From: Loripinus fragilis
Lineage: Eukaryota; Mollusca; Bivalvia; Lucinida; Lucinidae
DNA length: 64,000 bases
Assembly (NCBI GenBank): GCA_964019695.1
Contig: OZ026515.1
Span: forward strand, 141,481,549 to 141,545,548
Direction: 5' to 3'
Numbering within the stretch: the stretch's first letter is position 1; the number at the start of each line of letters is the position of its first letter. Below are positions 11,107 to 21,862 of the stretch, one piece after another. A program made the translations under genes and the position numbers. The notes beneath the pieces were generated by a model. The model had not been told where the DNA came from. It worked only from the letters and a program-made list of their open reading frames with translations, and did not search any database.

Positions 11107-11828
11107 AAATTGTATTATGGTAAATGTTGTAAAATACACTTTTCTCTTTCTGCTCTTAAATAAAATGTTGGTTTTAATGGATGCGGTTGTCAGAATAGCA
11201 AAAAGGAAAAACCCTGATCAGACTGCTTTTTCTTTTTTCAGAATGAATCAGTTTTATAAATTTCTCTAGCCCTGTTCCAAGGTCATATTGGCGATCCCAA
11301 ATCTTATTGGTTGTCATTTACCATTGTGGCAAGTATGAACACCCTCCTTCAAAAAATGAAACAGGAGTTTTCGTTACAAGCAAAACTGGCTGACAGACAG
11401 TCTTGATTACAGTATGTCCAACTTTTCTTCCAACTGCTGATATAAGAACTGTTAATGTTGATAGTTGAGGCACTGGATCCGTCGGTCCATAGAATAGCAA
11501 TATTGACACCCCCTGATGGATATCACATCTTATCCCAATCCAATGACTTAAATATTATTATACCCGCTTCTTACTTTAGAAAAAAAGGCAATATTAATTT
11601 TGTACCAATGTTGGTCCATCGTCCGTCAGTCTGTCATGTTTCTTGTAAATGTATTTCTTCCTAAACTGTTAGACGTACAAATGCAGAAACTTCAACAAAC
11701 TTTTCAGCTGCTTAGGTCGCATGATGTAGAGGGTACTGGGCAATATTTTCTCAAAGGTAAAAAAGTGGGTATTTGTGATGATGTATCATCGACTGCAGTC
11801 TAGTCTTTACATACATTTATAATCATTA

Positions 11829-12030
11829 TTAACCCTTTTATGACCAGAAACCCCTTTAACAGGTATTTTGGTAAACAGTGAAGACCCAGATGAAATGCTG
11901 CATAATGTGGCATTTCACCAGGGTCTTCACAGTTTGCTAATTAAGACAAAATCAATCTTCAGAGAAAGAAATACAATTGTTTTGTTTTTTTAAATACAAT
12001 GGACCATCCAGTCTAATATTGTATCCAGCT
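11829..12030. mobile_element. Diverged MITE of the TTAACCCTTT family
   Basis: It starts TTAACCCTTTTATGACC, contains the AACAGTGAAGACCCAGATG / CAGGGTCTTCACAGTTTGC hairpin with GAAATGCTGCATAATG, and runs on into TACAATGGACCATCCAG as in related copies. The right end is unclear. It ends about 50 bp before the first NMNAT exon found. Confidence 0.6.
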
Positions 12031-12079
12031 TTATGGAAAATTCTATTGGTCTGAAATTCTCTATGTTGTTCCATTCCAG

Positions 12080-12147
12080 GACCTTGCTCCAGCCAAACAT
12101 AGATGTGCCATGGTGAGACAAGCTTTAAAATCTTCTAAATGGGTCAG
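12080..12147 (+). CDS. NMNAT1: NMNAT1-like exon: GLxPAxHR region
   Basis: Bounded by TTCCATTCCAG and GTCAG|GTAGGT, it encodes DLAPAKHRCAMVRQALKSSK then WV and part of an Arg (enters phase 0, leaves phase 2). This matches the NMNAT1 segment GLIPAYHRVIMAEL..NSKWV just after the first nucleotide-binding motif. The joined next exon gives KWVRVDSWES, against KWVEVDTWES in human. It is the most 5' exon seen. The start codon and the GxFxPxHxxH motif, which contacts ATP phosphates, must be encoded upstream; they were searched for from 1 to 12,080 by eye and not found. Confidence 0.9.
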
Positions 12148-13299
12148 GTAGGTAACAACAACAACACAAACTTCACTGAATCATTTGTTACTTAATCTCT
12201 ACTTAGTTTTGGATAAAATTGCGTAAGGAAAAATATTTTGGTAGCATGTATAGTCATCACAGTAAAAATTGATTATAGTTGTAATCCACAGATTGAATAA
12301 AGTTTTCATTCTGCTATAAAAAATTGATTTACCATCTTCTTTTCTATGGCATTTATCATGGCACCTTGTAGTCGTCTAATTTGCTGCAGTTGACTTTGTT
12401 ATTGTGTTGCTATGGTTTCTATGATGTTATTATTATAAAGTTATCAAAATAGGGCTCTGTTGTATCTCTGATGTCTGATTCCCCAGAATTGGCCGATGAG
12501 TTCCAAATGATGATTTACAAGTAAAACACAAGTGATGCAAGGCTTTTTCAGTCAAGTAAATTTTATTATGAAAGGATGGAATGAAGCTAGCCAATTAAGC
12601 AGAACCCAATCTTATAGCATTAATGGAAATATTTCATCAACAAGCAAGCCATTTCAGAGGAAAATGTTAATTGGTGACTTTTGTCATCTGCTGATAACCT
12701 TTTCAAACAGTTTGGACTCAGATCAGGCTCGGCCTGAATCCAAACTGTTTGACACTAATGCCACTTAATTTTTGAAAGAGTCAGGCAAAAAAGCTAACAA
12801 AATGACCCATCTCAAAGACTTAACCTATATAAACCTATCATCCTTTTGTGGGACATTGGCAAAACGCGGCATCTGATCAGGTTCTCCACTGTTTGAAAAC
12901 AGAAGTTTCTTTTAAATTTTGAATAAAAATACCACCCAACAACCCTAAAATTGGAAATGGACTGGTCTAACATAGCTCCAGATAAGGATTGGAGGCAATT
13001 GGGTATTTACCCACCTCTTTTTGGCTTAATTTGGTGTTTCAAATTTTAAATTGGGTATTTCAAGTTTTTGTATTGGGTATCCATCTGAAAGCATATAAGC
13101 AATGAAATCGGGCCTTGTTTCTCCTGATTTTTTTTTGTTTACTTTCGGTTTCACTTTCTTACTTGAGTTCTTACTTGAGTTTAAGGGACTAGTGAACCCT
13201 TAAACTGGTTCTTCTTCCCTTTCTCTCTGTCATTTTCTCAGCTACAATTGTCTGACTTCCGGTGTCGTTTCTCAGTAATACTTCATGGAAGATTTATAG

Positions 13300-13800
13300 T
13301 GGCATAATTATATACAATTATAACAATGTAAAATGAAAAGTTTTTCAATAAATTTCCGAGTCATCAAATCTCCTGTGTATCCACATTTTATCAAGTCTAG
13401 TTTTGAACTGAAGAACTGTTTTAACAGATACCACCTCTTCTGGCAATAAATTCCAATCTTCAACTATTCGAACCGAAAATGAATTTTGACGTATTGATTT
13501 CTGACTCCGAGGTTTAAATATCTTATGTCTGTGACCTCTAGTTGTAGATTCTAATATTTGGAAGAAATCATATTCAGAAAGCACACTGGCAATATTAGTA
13601 TATCTGAGATCGCTATTTGCAACTTATTTGGAAAATCCAACGTATCTATCAAGTCACCTTTGATTCTTCGAACCACCAACTGGGTATTAGAGTTAGTTAG
13701 TGACTGTTACAATATGATATTATTCAATTCCTCTGGGGCATTTTCGCCCACGTTACGCCATTGTTATTGTAAAGCAAGACAAATGTCGTAATCTTGTATA
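13300..13800 (-). pseudogene. Decayed LINE reverse-transcriptase ORF, C-terminal end
   Basis: The minus frame at 13584-13345 reads ...STTRGHRHKIFKPRS, SVRIVEDWNLLPEEVV, KTVLQFKTRLDKMW, the usual last 70-80 residues of the ORF2 protein in non-LTR elements of invertebrates (RGH..K...R......F..R....WN.LP..VV....FK..LD..W). Upstream, in another frame, VVRRIKGDLID matches the R..GDLI motif that precedes it, so at least one frameshift separates them. No catalytic domain remains, so it cannot mobilise itself. The clade cannot be settled from this end alone. Confidence 0.8.
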
Positions 13801-13919
13801 TATTTGGTATAGCTAAACAGTGATAAGAATATTCCTGGACTGGTTTACAATTTAATTAACTAGATTCGGCACCACGCAGTGTATAAATTTGTACCAAACA
13901 ACAACTTGTACATGTACTC

Positions 13920-14041
13920 CATTATGTTCGTTATTGCATACACTTTTAAAGGACAAATGCATGTGTTTGCAGGACGAGTGAGAATTGTAATTTATCTGTC
14001 CAACAGGACAAGTGCAATATTGAAATATTTTTGTCCCCTGA
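13920..14041. repeat. Dispersed repeat with CAGGACGAGTGAGAATTG motif
   Basis: It contains TTGCAGGACGAGTGAG and CAACAGGACAAGTGCAATATTG, imperfect inverted copies of a short unit. The reverse complement of the whole segment, including CCTTTAAAAG and ATTTCAATATTGC flanks, occurs at 51765-51865 inside the large foldback element. Confidence 0.75.
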
Positions 14042-14611
14042 AATGTCTCTGTTCCTGAGTAAACGGTGTGGAGCTGTCTGATCTTGATCGACGATGTCTG
14101 TGCCAAAATTAGTTCTTGACATAAGCATTCACATGCAGTAGACAACATTTTCAGATGCATATTTTGTAGCAGGGTTAGTCTTGCACACCGGATAAGGATG
14201 TCTGAGATTTTACCCTGGGATAGAAAATCTTATCTTAATCATGCTATCTTACCCAGTACAGGCTGTCACGTGAGGGCTATATACATTGCTTGTATTGGAA
14301 CTCAGGCACATGTTCATCAAGTGACGTCATTGTTATGTTTAAGTGATGTCATCATGTGAAATTGTATCTCAGCGTATTCAGGGACCTCTGGAAGCTTATT
14401 TTGAAATAAAAAAAAACAATGGTGAGCAAGAAAAAGAATCCAATATTCGTTTGAGGGTAGGATAGAAAAATCCGTCCCTCAGGATCAATGTTTGTCATCA
14501 CTCGGCAAGCCTCGTGATGCCAAATGGTGATCCTCTGTACAGATTTTTCTATCCTACCCTCACACTCATGATAGATTCTTATATTATGTACGTGTATTTT
14601 ATGTATTGTAG

Positions 14612-14757
14612 GGTAGACAGTTGGGAGAGTGAGCAGCCCAAATGGACAGAGACAGAGAAAGTTCTCTCACATTTTAAGGTGGAGCTCAATAACCAGGCCA
14701 ACTGTAATATTAAAGCTGTCCCTTCAAAGAAACGGAAAAAAGACCTCAAAAACGAGG
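14612..14757 (+). CDS. NMNAT1: NMNAT1-like exon: VDSWES and candidate nuclear localisation signal
   Basis: Acceptor ATGTATTGTAG, donor AACGAGG|GTAAGT; enters phase 2, leaves phase 1. It encodes RVDSWESEQPKWTETEKVL, then SHFKVELNNQANC and PSKKRKKDLKNE. VDSWES corresponds to human VDTWES, whose Trp (W92, numbering from memory) packs on the nicotinamide ring of NMN, so substrate binding is conserved. The basic cluster PSKKRKK sits where human NMNAT1 has its GRKRKW nuclear signal. The mitochondrial paralogue NMNAT3 lacks such a signal, so a nuclear NMNAT1-type product is inferred. Confidence 0.93.
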
Positions 14758-15098
14758 GTAAGTGGAAAGATTTGTAAGACAGCCAGTCGCGACTTTTGTC
14801 GTCTGCTCTTTGTCCGCTTATGTTTTTAGGTAGCATATATTGCAAACAATAGGGTCAATAGGGTGCATATATTATTTACTTCTACAAAAAAGTATAGTCT
14901 GAAGAGCACTAGATGTAAAAAGCAGATGACTTTTACAATACAAAAACAGTGTATGTGGGGGGAGGGATGCTAGATATAATTTGCATCAAATGCTATTTTA
15001 TTTTAGAAATGTTTCTTTTTAGTAGCAGACAATTCACATGAATATTTAAAATCTTTTGTGTGACCATGAAAAATGTCACATTTTTTTTAATAAGCACT

Positions 15099-15295
15099 TT
15101 AACCCTTTATATACTAATGGATTCTTCCTTCTGATTTGATACATTTAACTTGGAATGTTCCATTGTATGCATGGAGGGATCACAGATTATAATTTCCAAA
15201 TAAAGACTGATGATTATGCGGCATTTCATCAGGATTTTCAGGGTTTGCCAAAGTATGCATTTAGAAGTCCCTATATCTAGTATACAAAGGATTAA
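15099..15295 (+). mobile_element. MITE, TTAACCCTTTATATACTAATGGAT family (family D)
   Basis: The ends TTAACCCTTTATATACTA and TAGTATACAAAGGATTAA are inverted. The left arm holds TTCCTTCTGATTTGATAC and TCACAGATTATAATTT; the right part has the GCATTTCATCAGG...GGTTTGCC half-hairpin. This uninterrupted copy serves as the reference for the three interrupted copies at 28020, 48902 and 59479. Confidence 0.88.
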
Positions 15296-15579
15296 GATTT
15301 TGTTATTCTCATATGTTACTGCACAGCTCCAGTTCAGTCTTTATTTGACTGGAAACTTAGTAAATGACCATCCTTGTTTAAGCTGTAATTAATTGTCACA
15401 GTCCATTAACTGGCTTGTCTTATGTCATATAAACAAGAACAGCATATCATCAGCCTGTTTGATAATGTCAAATACAATTGATTGTCTGATCTAGATTTAA
15501 CTGTGGGTGGAATTGATTTCCTCTGTTATAGTTCCAGCAATTACAAGAATTGCTTCATGTTGTTTCCATTTCATTTTAC

Positions 15580-15785
15580 AGTAAAACCTGCCTTAAGCGG
15601 CCACTCAAAAAGAACACCAAAAATTGGTTTTCGATACCAATTATTGCTTAATGCAGGTCAAAAGTATTGCAGAATGCTCCCCTTGGAGCATTCTGCAATA
15701 CTTTTGACCTTCATTAAGCTACCATTTTCCATTAAGACCATTATTTTGTCTATTTTAAGTGGCTGCTTAAGACAGGTTTTACTGA
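15580..15785. mobile_element. MITE with CAGTAAAACCTGCCTTAAG ends and perfect internal palindrome
   Basis: The left end CAGTAAAACCTGCCTTAAG and right end CTTAAGACAGGTTTTACTG are inverted, followed inside by CGGCCAC/GTGGCTG. The centre (15655-15710) is a perfect palindrome of two 26-bp arms around CCTT. Ends of this type are common in DNA-transposon-derived MITEs of animals (established in general terms); the superfamily is not determined here. Confidence 0.88.
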
Positions 15786-17327
15786 AGTTATAATCACGCA
15801 AGACATGGAACCATCGCTTGGCTATATGGTCGGCCTCTCTTCTAAATATATCTGAAATGACTGGGGTCTTTAAAAAAACAGTATAGACTTAATCATACAG
15901 TGAAAACTCTTTATACTGACATTCTTTATAACAGCAAAATTCTTTACAACGTCAGTAGTATTTGCACAAATGTGCCAGTTTAGCTTGAAATGGAGTTCAT
16001 TACAACAGAAATTCAGTTTAACCCCACAGTATAAGGTTTGACTTAATCATGCATCCACCCAATATTTGATACAAAGGGATTTTGCATGTACTTGTTTTAT
16101 GAACATAAAAGTATTTATCTGCCAGAGATTATATTATATGGGCTTACACATGAGATTTTGGAACCTTAGACTTTTGATCTGGATCCTCAATGTTCAGTTT
16201 ACAAAAGAGGTCATAGAATTTTGAAAAACTTACAGGCCCAATGTGCTTATTAGATTAAAAATGGTGATAGTGGTAACAATTTAATGAATTTATTAGTTTT
16301 TAAGTTAACAAATCATGGAGGAGCTGAGCTGAACACAGAACTCCAATTGATTGAATCTGATCTTGTTTTTATTCTCAGGTCTGTAAACAAGCATGTACAG
16401 AACTGCGTCACAATTTATTACAACTTACTCTGTCTCCATGCATCTATTGCGTTTGCATATTGTACAGAAATCAATGTGACCAGACTTTAACACTTTACAT
16501 GCTGGGTAATTTTGCATGCTGTTTTTGTTGTCTGCTGATTCTTTTCAAAATGAACATTTTCAAAACATTCTTTCAGGAATACGATCAGATTATCACATAG
16601 TTTGGACCCAGGTCAGGCTTGACCTTTGTCAGACCTGATCATGGTACAAACTGTGGTGGGGTTTCAATGTTGTTTTTTGTTCTTTAGTGGTGCCATTTCG
16701 ATTACTTTAAATAATGATAACTGGAACCTGATCTCGACCCACACTGTTTTCAAAACATGATAATTTATACCTGGGTTTATCATGGTACGGTTAAGGTTCT
16801 GCTTCATGAAAGCAATAAAATACCTAGTGCATGCAAAGACAGCTGAAAATCATTAAATTGCTTTCTACAAGGGCAGTTAAATTGCATTATTTATCAAGCC
16901 TAAACTATGATTTACTTCCACTGTATATGTAGTAAATATGTTCTTAGAGCGCATATGTCGACAATTCTGGCTCAGATCAGTCTGTTATTCTGTGCAATGG
17001 TATCTGCATTAAGTAAAGACTCTGTTGATGAAATGATGCTATTGGGAAAGAATAAGGCCACATTGGTTGTTACTGTAAATTCACAAATTTTGGCGAGGGT
17101 TTTGTTTTCTTGAAACTTAATTTGCATATGCAAACTTTCGTGAAAATAAGACCCTTGCAAAATAGGTAAATCACTCCGTCGTTAACTGATGAAGATAAAT
17201 CACACCATTATCTCAAGTTTTTTACATCGCAAATATGTCTTTTAACGCTATTCGCAAAATAAAGTTATCACAAATATTTCGGAATTTACAGTACCGTAAT
17301 TTAAGACATGAGAACCTTTGCTTCTCC

Positions 17328-17404
17328 ATCTTCGCAAGCCAAGGGAACGAAGTCCACTTCGTTCTATACACGTGGACGTAGTACCCTTGGCTTGGGAAGA
17401 TGCT
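17328..17404. repeat. Imperfect hairpin, CATCTTCGCAAGCCAAGGG
   Basis: The arms CATCTTCGCAAGCCAAGGG and CCCTTGGCTTGGGAAGATG surround GTCCAC...GTGGAC. It is about 77 bp long and resembles the tip of a foldback MITE. No other copy was seen in this window. Confidence 0.75.
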
Positions 17405-17634
17405 CCCATCTGGACCATGTTAGATTTAAACCAACCATCTTACCTACAGAGGCAAGAATATCTGTTATATCGGTATTTTCCGGATTTCAAGCAACAACAA
17501 TGCTGATCAGACTGTGCAGGTGACATGCTGATCAGCACCTTTGTTGATTTCATATAGCACATTCTCAGTTTTATTCACTTGAAAATAGCATCTGACTTTG
17601 TGATTGCTCAAGAAGTAACAGTCTGTTTAAAAGT

Positions 17635-17840
17635 TTAACCCTTAATGCGCCAATCACAACTAAAGTCGTCTGCTTTTCTCGTCTGCTGAAATTTTTAAGA
17701 AGCCTCTATGGCAAACAGTGTGGGCCACACTGTTTGCTTCTGTACTTAATTCCTCAGTAATGTTAGGCAATTATTTGCAGCAGACGACTTCAGCAGATGA
17801 CATTTCCAGATGCATTTTTTCTCGTCGCTTTAAGGGTTAA
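17635..17840. mobile_element. MITE, TTAACCCTTAATGCGCCAATCAC family, copy 1
   Basis: Left end TTAACCCTTAATGCG and right end CGCTTTAAGGGTTAA. The interior has AGTCGTCTGC/GCAGACGACT and a central AACAGTGTGGGCCACACTGTT palindrome. A sister copy is at 26512-26698 and a decayed one at about 57593-57798. It ends 53 bp before the next NMNAT exon. Confidence 0.87.
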
Positions 17841-17893
17841 AAGTTTAATAGCTTACAGACTCTGGTCTTTATATTTTTGTTCTTATTTATCAG

Positions 17894-18033
17894 ATGAAAT
17901 AGACCGAGGTATTGAGAGAGGTTCACCCCGGCATGTGACAAAAGAGGACCATGACACTATTCAACTGAAGTTACTTTGTGGAGGGGATGTCCTAGAATCA
18001 TTTGCTGTACCTGGGCTCTGGAAAGATGAAGAT
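17894..18033 (+). CDS. NMNAT1: NMNAT1-like exon: LLCGGDxLESFAVPxLWK core
   Basis: Acceptor TTATTTATCAG, donor GAAGAT|GTAAGT; enters phase 1, leaves phase 0. A variable linker (DEIDRGIERGSPRH...) leads into KLLCGGDVLESFAVPGLWKD. This is nearly identical to the NMNAT1 signature [20 protein letters not shown]. The Gly and Asp of GGD contact the dinucleotide and the Trp of LWK (human W169, from memory) stacks on the pyridine ring. The linker matches in position the flexible, poorly ordered loop of vertebrate NMNAT1. This exon alone identifies the family. Confidence 0.96.
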
Positions 18034-18113
18034 GTAAGTGTCTGTAAGGTCAATGTCAAGGTCACAAACATACAATTTAAGTTGAGTTGTCCATGCATTT
18101 CAGTTATATATAT

Positions 18114-18350
18114 GGGCCTCGCCACGAGATAACTTGTCTTCAGTGGTTTGCGAACAACAAAGGTGCAGACCAGCCTGCGCATCCGCACAGTCTGATCAGC
18201 CCCTGAGTTATTCACTAGTTGAAAAGTATGATATCTAGACTTGCTACGAATGAAATTTCAGTTTTCTAGCTAATCTCTGTAGCTGAGGAGACTAGTTTGA
18301 GTCTCGCTTTGTCGGAAACCCCGAAGACAGGTTTTGTTGCGAAGGGCCCA
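18114..18350 (+). mobile_element. MITE, GGGCCTCGCCACGAG family (family B), copy 1
   Basis: Ends TATGGGCCTCGCCACGAG...CTGTCTTCAGTGGTTT and CCCCGAAGACAGGTTTTG...GGGCCCATA are imperfect inverted repeats. The interior has CAGACCAGCCTGCGCATC and CAGTCTGATCAGC, plus CTCTGTAGCTGAGGAGAC. Copies occur at 29797-30040, 39114-39338 (diverged) and, partial and inverted, at 19001-19073. Confidence 0.87.
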
Positions 18351-18459
18351 TATATTGTAAAATGTATTATCAGTTACTTTTCATATTAACTGCATGATTT
18401 GCATGTTGACCTGATAAACCTTGTCAATCTCACTGCAATTATCTTATCAGTTCAACATT

Positions 18460-18800
18460 GAATGATGTTGATATTGAAACAACATGAAAATCAATGATTA
18501 GGTCATAATCGCCAGTTTGAAGTGTGAACCAATGGGTAAACTTATAAATACAATACAAGGTTTGCTTCTTTTGATATAGAGTTTATCAGTCACCCCTAAT
18601 ATTAACTGATTTGTTTCAACATAACCTAATAAGGGTTTCCTATCTCACGGCATGTTACCTTTATCAGGTCATGATGATGTTGCACTTTTGAATGACGTCG
18701 CTAATGATGAATCAACACAAAAATAGAAAAATATGTCATAATGGCTAGTTTGAAGAGTGTTCAACAATGGGTAAACTGATAAATACTAAATAGAATACCA
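18460..18800. repeat. Direct repeat, two units about 236 bp apart
   Basis: The marker ATGGGTAAACT is at about 18531 and 18767, and the surrounding TTGAATGATG, GGTCATAATCGCCAGTTTGAAG and AATACAA blocks recur in order with many differences. It is an old tandem duplication inside an NMNAT intron. Confidence 0.6.
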
Positions 18801-18812
18801 GGTTCGTATCTT

Positions 18813-18922
18813 GGATATCAAGTTTACCAGGCTCGGCTTTGAGAACGCATGTTGAATTGCTCGTCAAGCCTCACAATCTCAACAAACATTCTCAAAGCCT
18901 TGCCTGGTAAACTTGATATCAA
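18813..18922. repeat. Foldback, GATATCAAGTTTACCAGGC
   Basis: Arms GATATCAAGTTTACCAGGC...GGCTTTGAGAACG and CATTCTCAAAGCC...CTGGTAAACTTGATATC form a roughly 110-bp hairpin. The block CCAGGCTTGGCTTCAAGAATG at about 18950 repeats one arm. Confidence 0.82.
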
Positions 18923-19575
18923 AAGACACTCACCTAGTATTCTCTATGTACCAGGCTTGGCTTCAAGAATGCATGTTGAATCGCTCGGTAGAACCTCACA
19001 ATTTGCAGACTGGTCTGCTCCTTTGTTGTTTGCCACCCCACCGAAGACAAGTTTTTCGTGTCGAGGCCCATTTTATAATACTCAAATACTGACCTGTAAA
19101 ACATATTATGCTGTCTGAATTAACCTGACTTTTCTTTCTGTATAAAAAGCGAAGTACAAGAGATTAACCTGAAGTATTTACTTATATAAGAGCAAGGTTT
19201 AAAAACAAAGTAAGTAAGTAAGAAGGGAAAGATCAGGAATTGATACAATTAAGCTCCACACCTGACCCAGGACACCACATGGGAAAGTGACAAAAACACA
19301 AGAAAACATCACATACAAGAGAACCAAGAGGTTAGCCCTTTCCTAGTAGGTGACCGCAAGGCTGCAATGAACAGACAAGAAAGCATGACAAACACAAAAC
19401 ATAAATAACAAAACTGATCCACAAAAGAAGCACTGCCTTGGAACGGTCAATAAGATCACCAAGTAATATTTCATGACAATTAAGATAGATATCACATAAT
19501 CTGTTGTCAGCTACTGTCGTGATAGGCACAGTATTATATTTGGTTTTATTGTCTAAATGTCTCTTTTTGTTCTAG

Positions 19576-19677
19576 ATAGAAGAAATAGTGAGTCGCTATG
19601 GCCTAGTTGTTATAACCAGAAGTGGATCAAACCCTCAAAAATTTATATATGAATCTGATGTCCTTACCAAGTTTCAG
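19576..19677 (+). CDS. NMNAT1: NMNAT1-like exon: GLVVITRxG and FIYESDVL
   Basis: Acceptor TTTTGTTCTAG, donor TTTCAG|GTAAGC; phase 0 at both ends, 34 codons. It encodes [20 protein letters not shown] then [14 protein letters not shown], matching human IVANYGLICVTRAGND and [12 protein letters not shown]. The strand GLVVITR and the R-x-G turn belong to the Rossmann-like core of the adenylyltransferase fold. The exon is symmetrical, so the frame would survive its skipping, but catalysis should not. Confidence 0.95.
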
Positions 19678-19837
19678 GTAAGCTGCAACAGTAACATACT
19701 GTATGGTAAAAACTATCTCCCATCCCTTAATCTTAGATAGCACACTTTATTTTTTATTTCTTGGTGAAATATGAGTTTTTCTCATTGGAATCATCACAAT
19801 GGAATACTTCTAATGGGTGTCAACAGCATATCATTAG

Positions 19838-20015
19838 CGGAGCATCACAGCTTAGCTGGTAGAGTGCCATTCTTGTGACTAATAGGTTGTGTGTTGGAAT
19901 ATTTTTGTCCTTGAGCAAGACATTCTATCCTCATTGCTAAGTATTGGATCAACCTAGGGAAATGTCCCAACATTATTGAAAAATTGCTGACTGAGATGTA
20001 TAGCATCAATTCAAA
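19838..20015 (+). mobile_element. Diverged tRNA-derived SINE
   Basis: The head (GGAGCATCACAGCTTAGCTGG, TAGAGTGCC) and body (TCCTTGAGCAAGACATT, GCTAAGTATTGGATCAACC, AAATTGCTGACTGAGATG) match the SINE at 9041 in order, but the B box is degraded (TGTGTGTTGGAATA). Confidence 0.78.
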
Positions 20016-20097
20016 TACTTTATCAACAACATTTGGGGCAGTACGAGATTTCGGTACTTATCCTAGAAGCGTACAACAAAGTCTCAACACTCATTAC

Positions 20098-20881
20098 AAT
20101 ACAATACAAATATTTTATTTTGCAATTGAAGGCCACCGGCCCATAATACTTATACACTACAATGCAAAATTTGAGTGACATACACAAAATTCTTTTAGCT
20201 ATGTTATAATACATGATATATATCCACATATATTGTACATGTTATATACACAGTAGACTGTTGATTATTTAGATTGGTTGTAAATCAGTTAAACAGTGTT
20301 TAGTAATTCTTTCCTAAGAGAAAAAGAGCTTAGCAAATATTTGGAGACTGATAAAATATCTGATTTAGCATTACTAGACATAATGTTATAAAATGTTTGT
20401 TTGGTTGTTAAAGCATTTTTCCATTCTGGTTTAAAGTATAATTCCCTGATATCGTCAAAGGCAGGGCAGACAAGGAAAAAGTGGAATTCATCTTCAACTA
20501 TATACACATTACGTTTCAAACACATTTGACAAAATCGTAAATTACGATCTATGTTTTGATGTCTACCTGCTTCAATCATTAAAGAATGACTTGAACAGCG
20601 AAAGTTAGCCAGAACTTTTCTGTAAACAAAAGGTAGATCTATGTTTAAGTAGGGTTCAACTTGTAATATTAATTTAAAATGTTTATAATGTAAAGCTTTT
20701 GGTGATTCTTCAATTTCTGAGTGCCATTGCTGTGTAAAACAATCAGCTAAACGTTGCCTAAATAGATTTATGAATCTTGAAGCATCACCAATAGTATCAG
20801 CTTCCCACACATATCCAAAACCATGCTTATACAGAAGTAAACGTACATTTGATGCCCAGTTGATTTTTCCAGATGAAGCAA
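20098..20881 (-). pseudogene. LINE 3' fragment: reverse-transcriptase C-terminus
   Basis: The open frame (Met at 20810, extending in frame to about 20881 as ASSGKINWASNVRLLLYKHG) reads on to MWEADTIGDASRFINLFRQR, FRCSSHSLMIEAGRHQNI, LRFCQMC and EDEFHFFLVCPAFDDIR. The C-x2-C...H-x3-C arrangement plus the LxxxGRH....R.C.C motif is typical of the zinc-binding C-terminus in non-LTR elements of molluscs and other animals. The catalytic domain is absent, so this is a 5'-truncated insertion. The 3' end has AATAAA-like sequence and a TTGTA repeat tail (minus strand). It lies in the NMNAT intron before exon 21504, antisense to the gene. Confidence 0.85.
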
Positions 20882-21239
20882 GTGATCAAAGCATGTTATA
20901 GACTATGTAAGGACACAGATAAAGACCAAGGCTTAAATTTATACTTAACCCCACTTGTAAGCTGTGCATGCATGTTTAAAGAATGACATCACATATGCAA
21001 TAAGTACCAAAAATCTCACGAGTTGGCCAAGTTTTCTTAAAGGAAATAAAGACACGAGCAATCTAGATACCCCACTAATCAAAGGCTGTGTCTATTCAAC
21101 TGTAGTAGTTTAACCTTCTTCATGCTGAACATTTTATCATGCAGTTGGCTGTAAAGGTTATATCATGAGGACATAAAACCAATTTTATTGGTTCTGTTAG
21201 ATTTGTGACATGGGGAAAACAATGAGCATGGGTCCAAGT

Positions 21240-21365
21240 AAAAAAAAATTAGTTTAAAATTGTGTAAAAATATTTTCTTATACATCGGTTTAGTACATTT
21301 GTTTTGGGTGATCAAAAGAACCATGTCATTGAGTACCCACTACATAATTGGTTGAGAAATAAGTA
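21240..21365. repeat. Partial foldback, GTACTCAAAAGAAC family
   Basis: TTTAGTACATTTGTTTTGGG, GATCAAAAGAACC and GAGTACCCAC...TTGGTTGAGAAATAAG match the copies at 8147 and 21863, but the centre is shortened. It lies about 140 bp upstream of exon A. Confidence 0.65.
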
Positions 21366-21503
21366 AAATGTTTTTTCATTACATACCAAGATAGGTTTTG
21401 GTGGGAATTTTTTTTTCTTTTTTAACTTAAATGTATGCTAACGTGGAAAATTGTTTTTTTTTACTTTTTTAACTTAAATGTATGCTAACTTATTACATTT
21501 CAG

Positions 21504-21562
21504 AATAATATACATATAGTTACAGAGTGGATATTTCAAGATGTTAGTTCTACAAAGATAAG
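21504..21562 (+). CDS. NMNAT1: NMNAT1-like exon A: EWI...SSTKIR motif
   Basis: Acceptor TTATTACATTTCAG, donor ATAAG|GTAACC; enters phase 0, leaves phase 2 (59 bp). It encodes NNIHIVTEWIFQDVSSTKIR, against human [20 protein letters not shown]. The SSTKIR segment is the second conserved nucleotide-binding motif of NMNATs, where Ser/Thr/Lys/Arg hold the ATP phosphates. All these residues and the invariant Trp of EWI are present, so this is the canonical version. A duplicate lies at 22893. Confidence 0.96.
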
Positions 21563-21862
21563 GTAACCACACATGTAACTGTTGAAAATATGTTGACCTT
21601 TTCAACTCCAGATGGTTTCATTCTGTTTTTGACAAATCCCTTATTTTGGATATGCAATACCATATTAACTCCTACAGGACACATTGACGAAGATCTGATT
21701 GCTGCAAGATGATGCAGTTTAAGAAGTAGAATTTTCTCAAAGGGAGCAATAATTACTTCTCAAAATAGAATGGCTCCTTAAATGGGTTGATGTTTTACCC
21801 ATATGTCCAGATAAAGACATTTTTTGAGCATAAAATTGTAATTATTTTCTTACCCAACAATT

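Larger units (their letters stand above)
12148..14611 (+). other. NMNAT intron with LINE and MITE debris
   Basis: Intron of 2,464 bp, GT-AG, phase 2. It holds a palindrome of the AAACAGTTTGGACTCAGATCAGG type (about 12707-12760), the decayed LINE fragment at 13300-13800 and a repeat at 13920-14041 that is also found inverted at 51765-51865. No further coding exon was seen. Confidence 0.75.
14758..17893 (+). other. NMNAT intron with several MITEs
   Basis: GT-AG intron of 3,136 bp, phase 1. It contains the MITEs at 15099 and 15580, a hairpin at 17328 and the MITE at 17635. A CAGTGAAAACTCTTTATACTG unit at about 15897 and an AACAGT-type hairpin at 16597-16652 are further debris. No coding exon seen. 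Confidence 0.75.

Noticed and set aside
17308..17523. Two overlapping + frames of 62-71 codons
   Set aside because: They cross a hairpin (17328-17404) and show no homology or splice context.
20023..20229. Minus-strand 68-codon frame
   Set aside because: It overlaps the LINE 3' end and flank and has no conserved motif.
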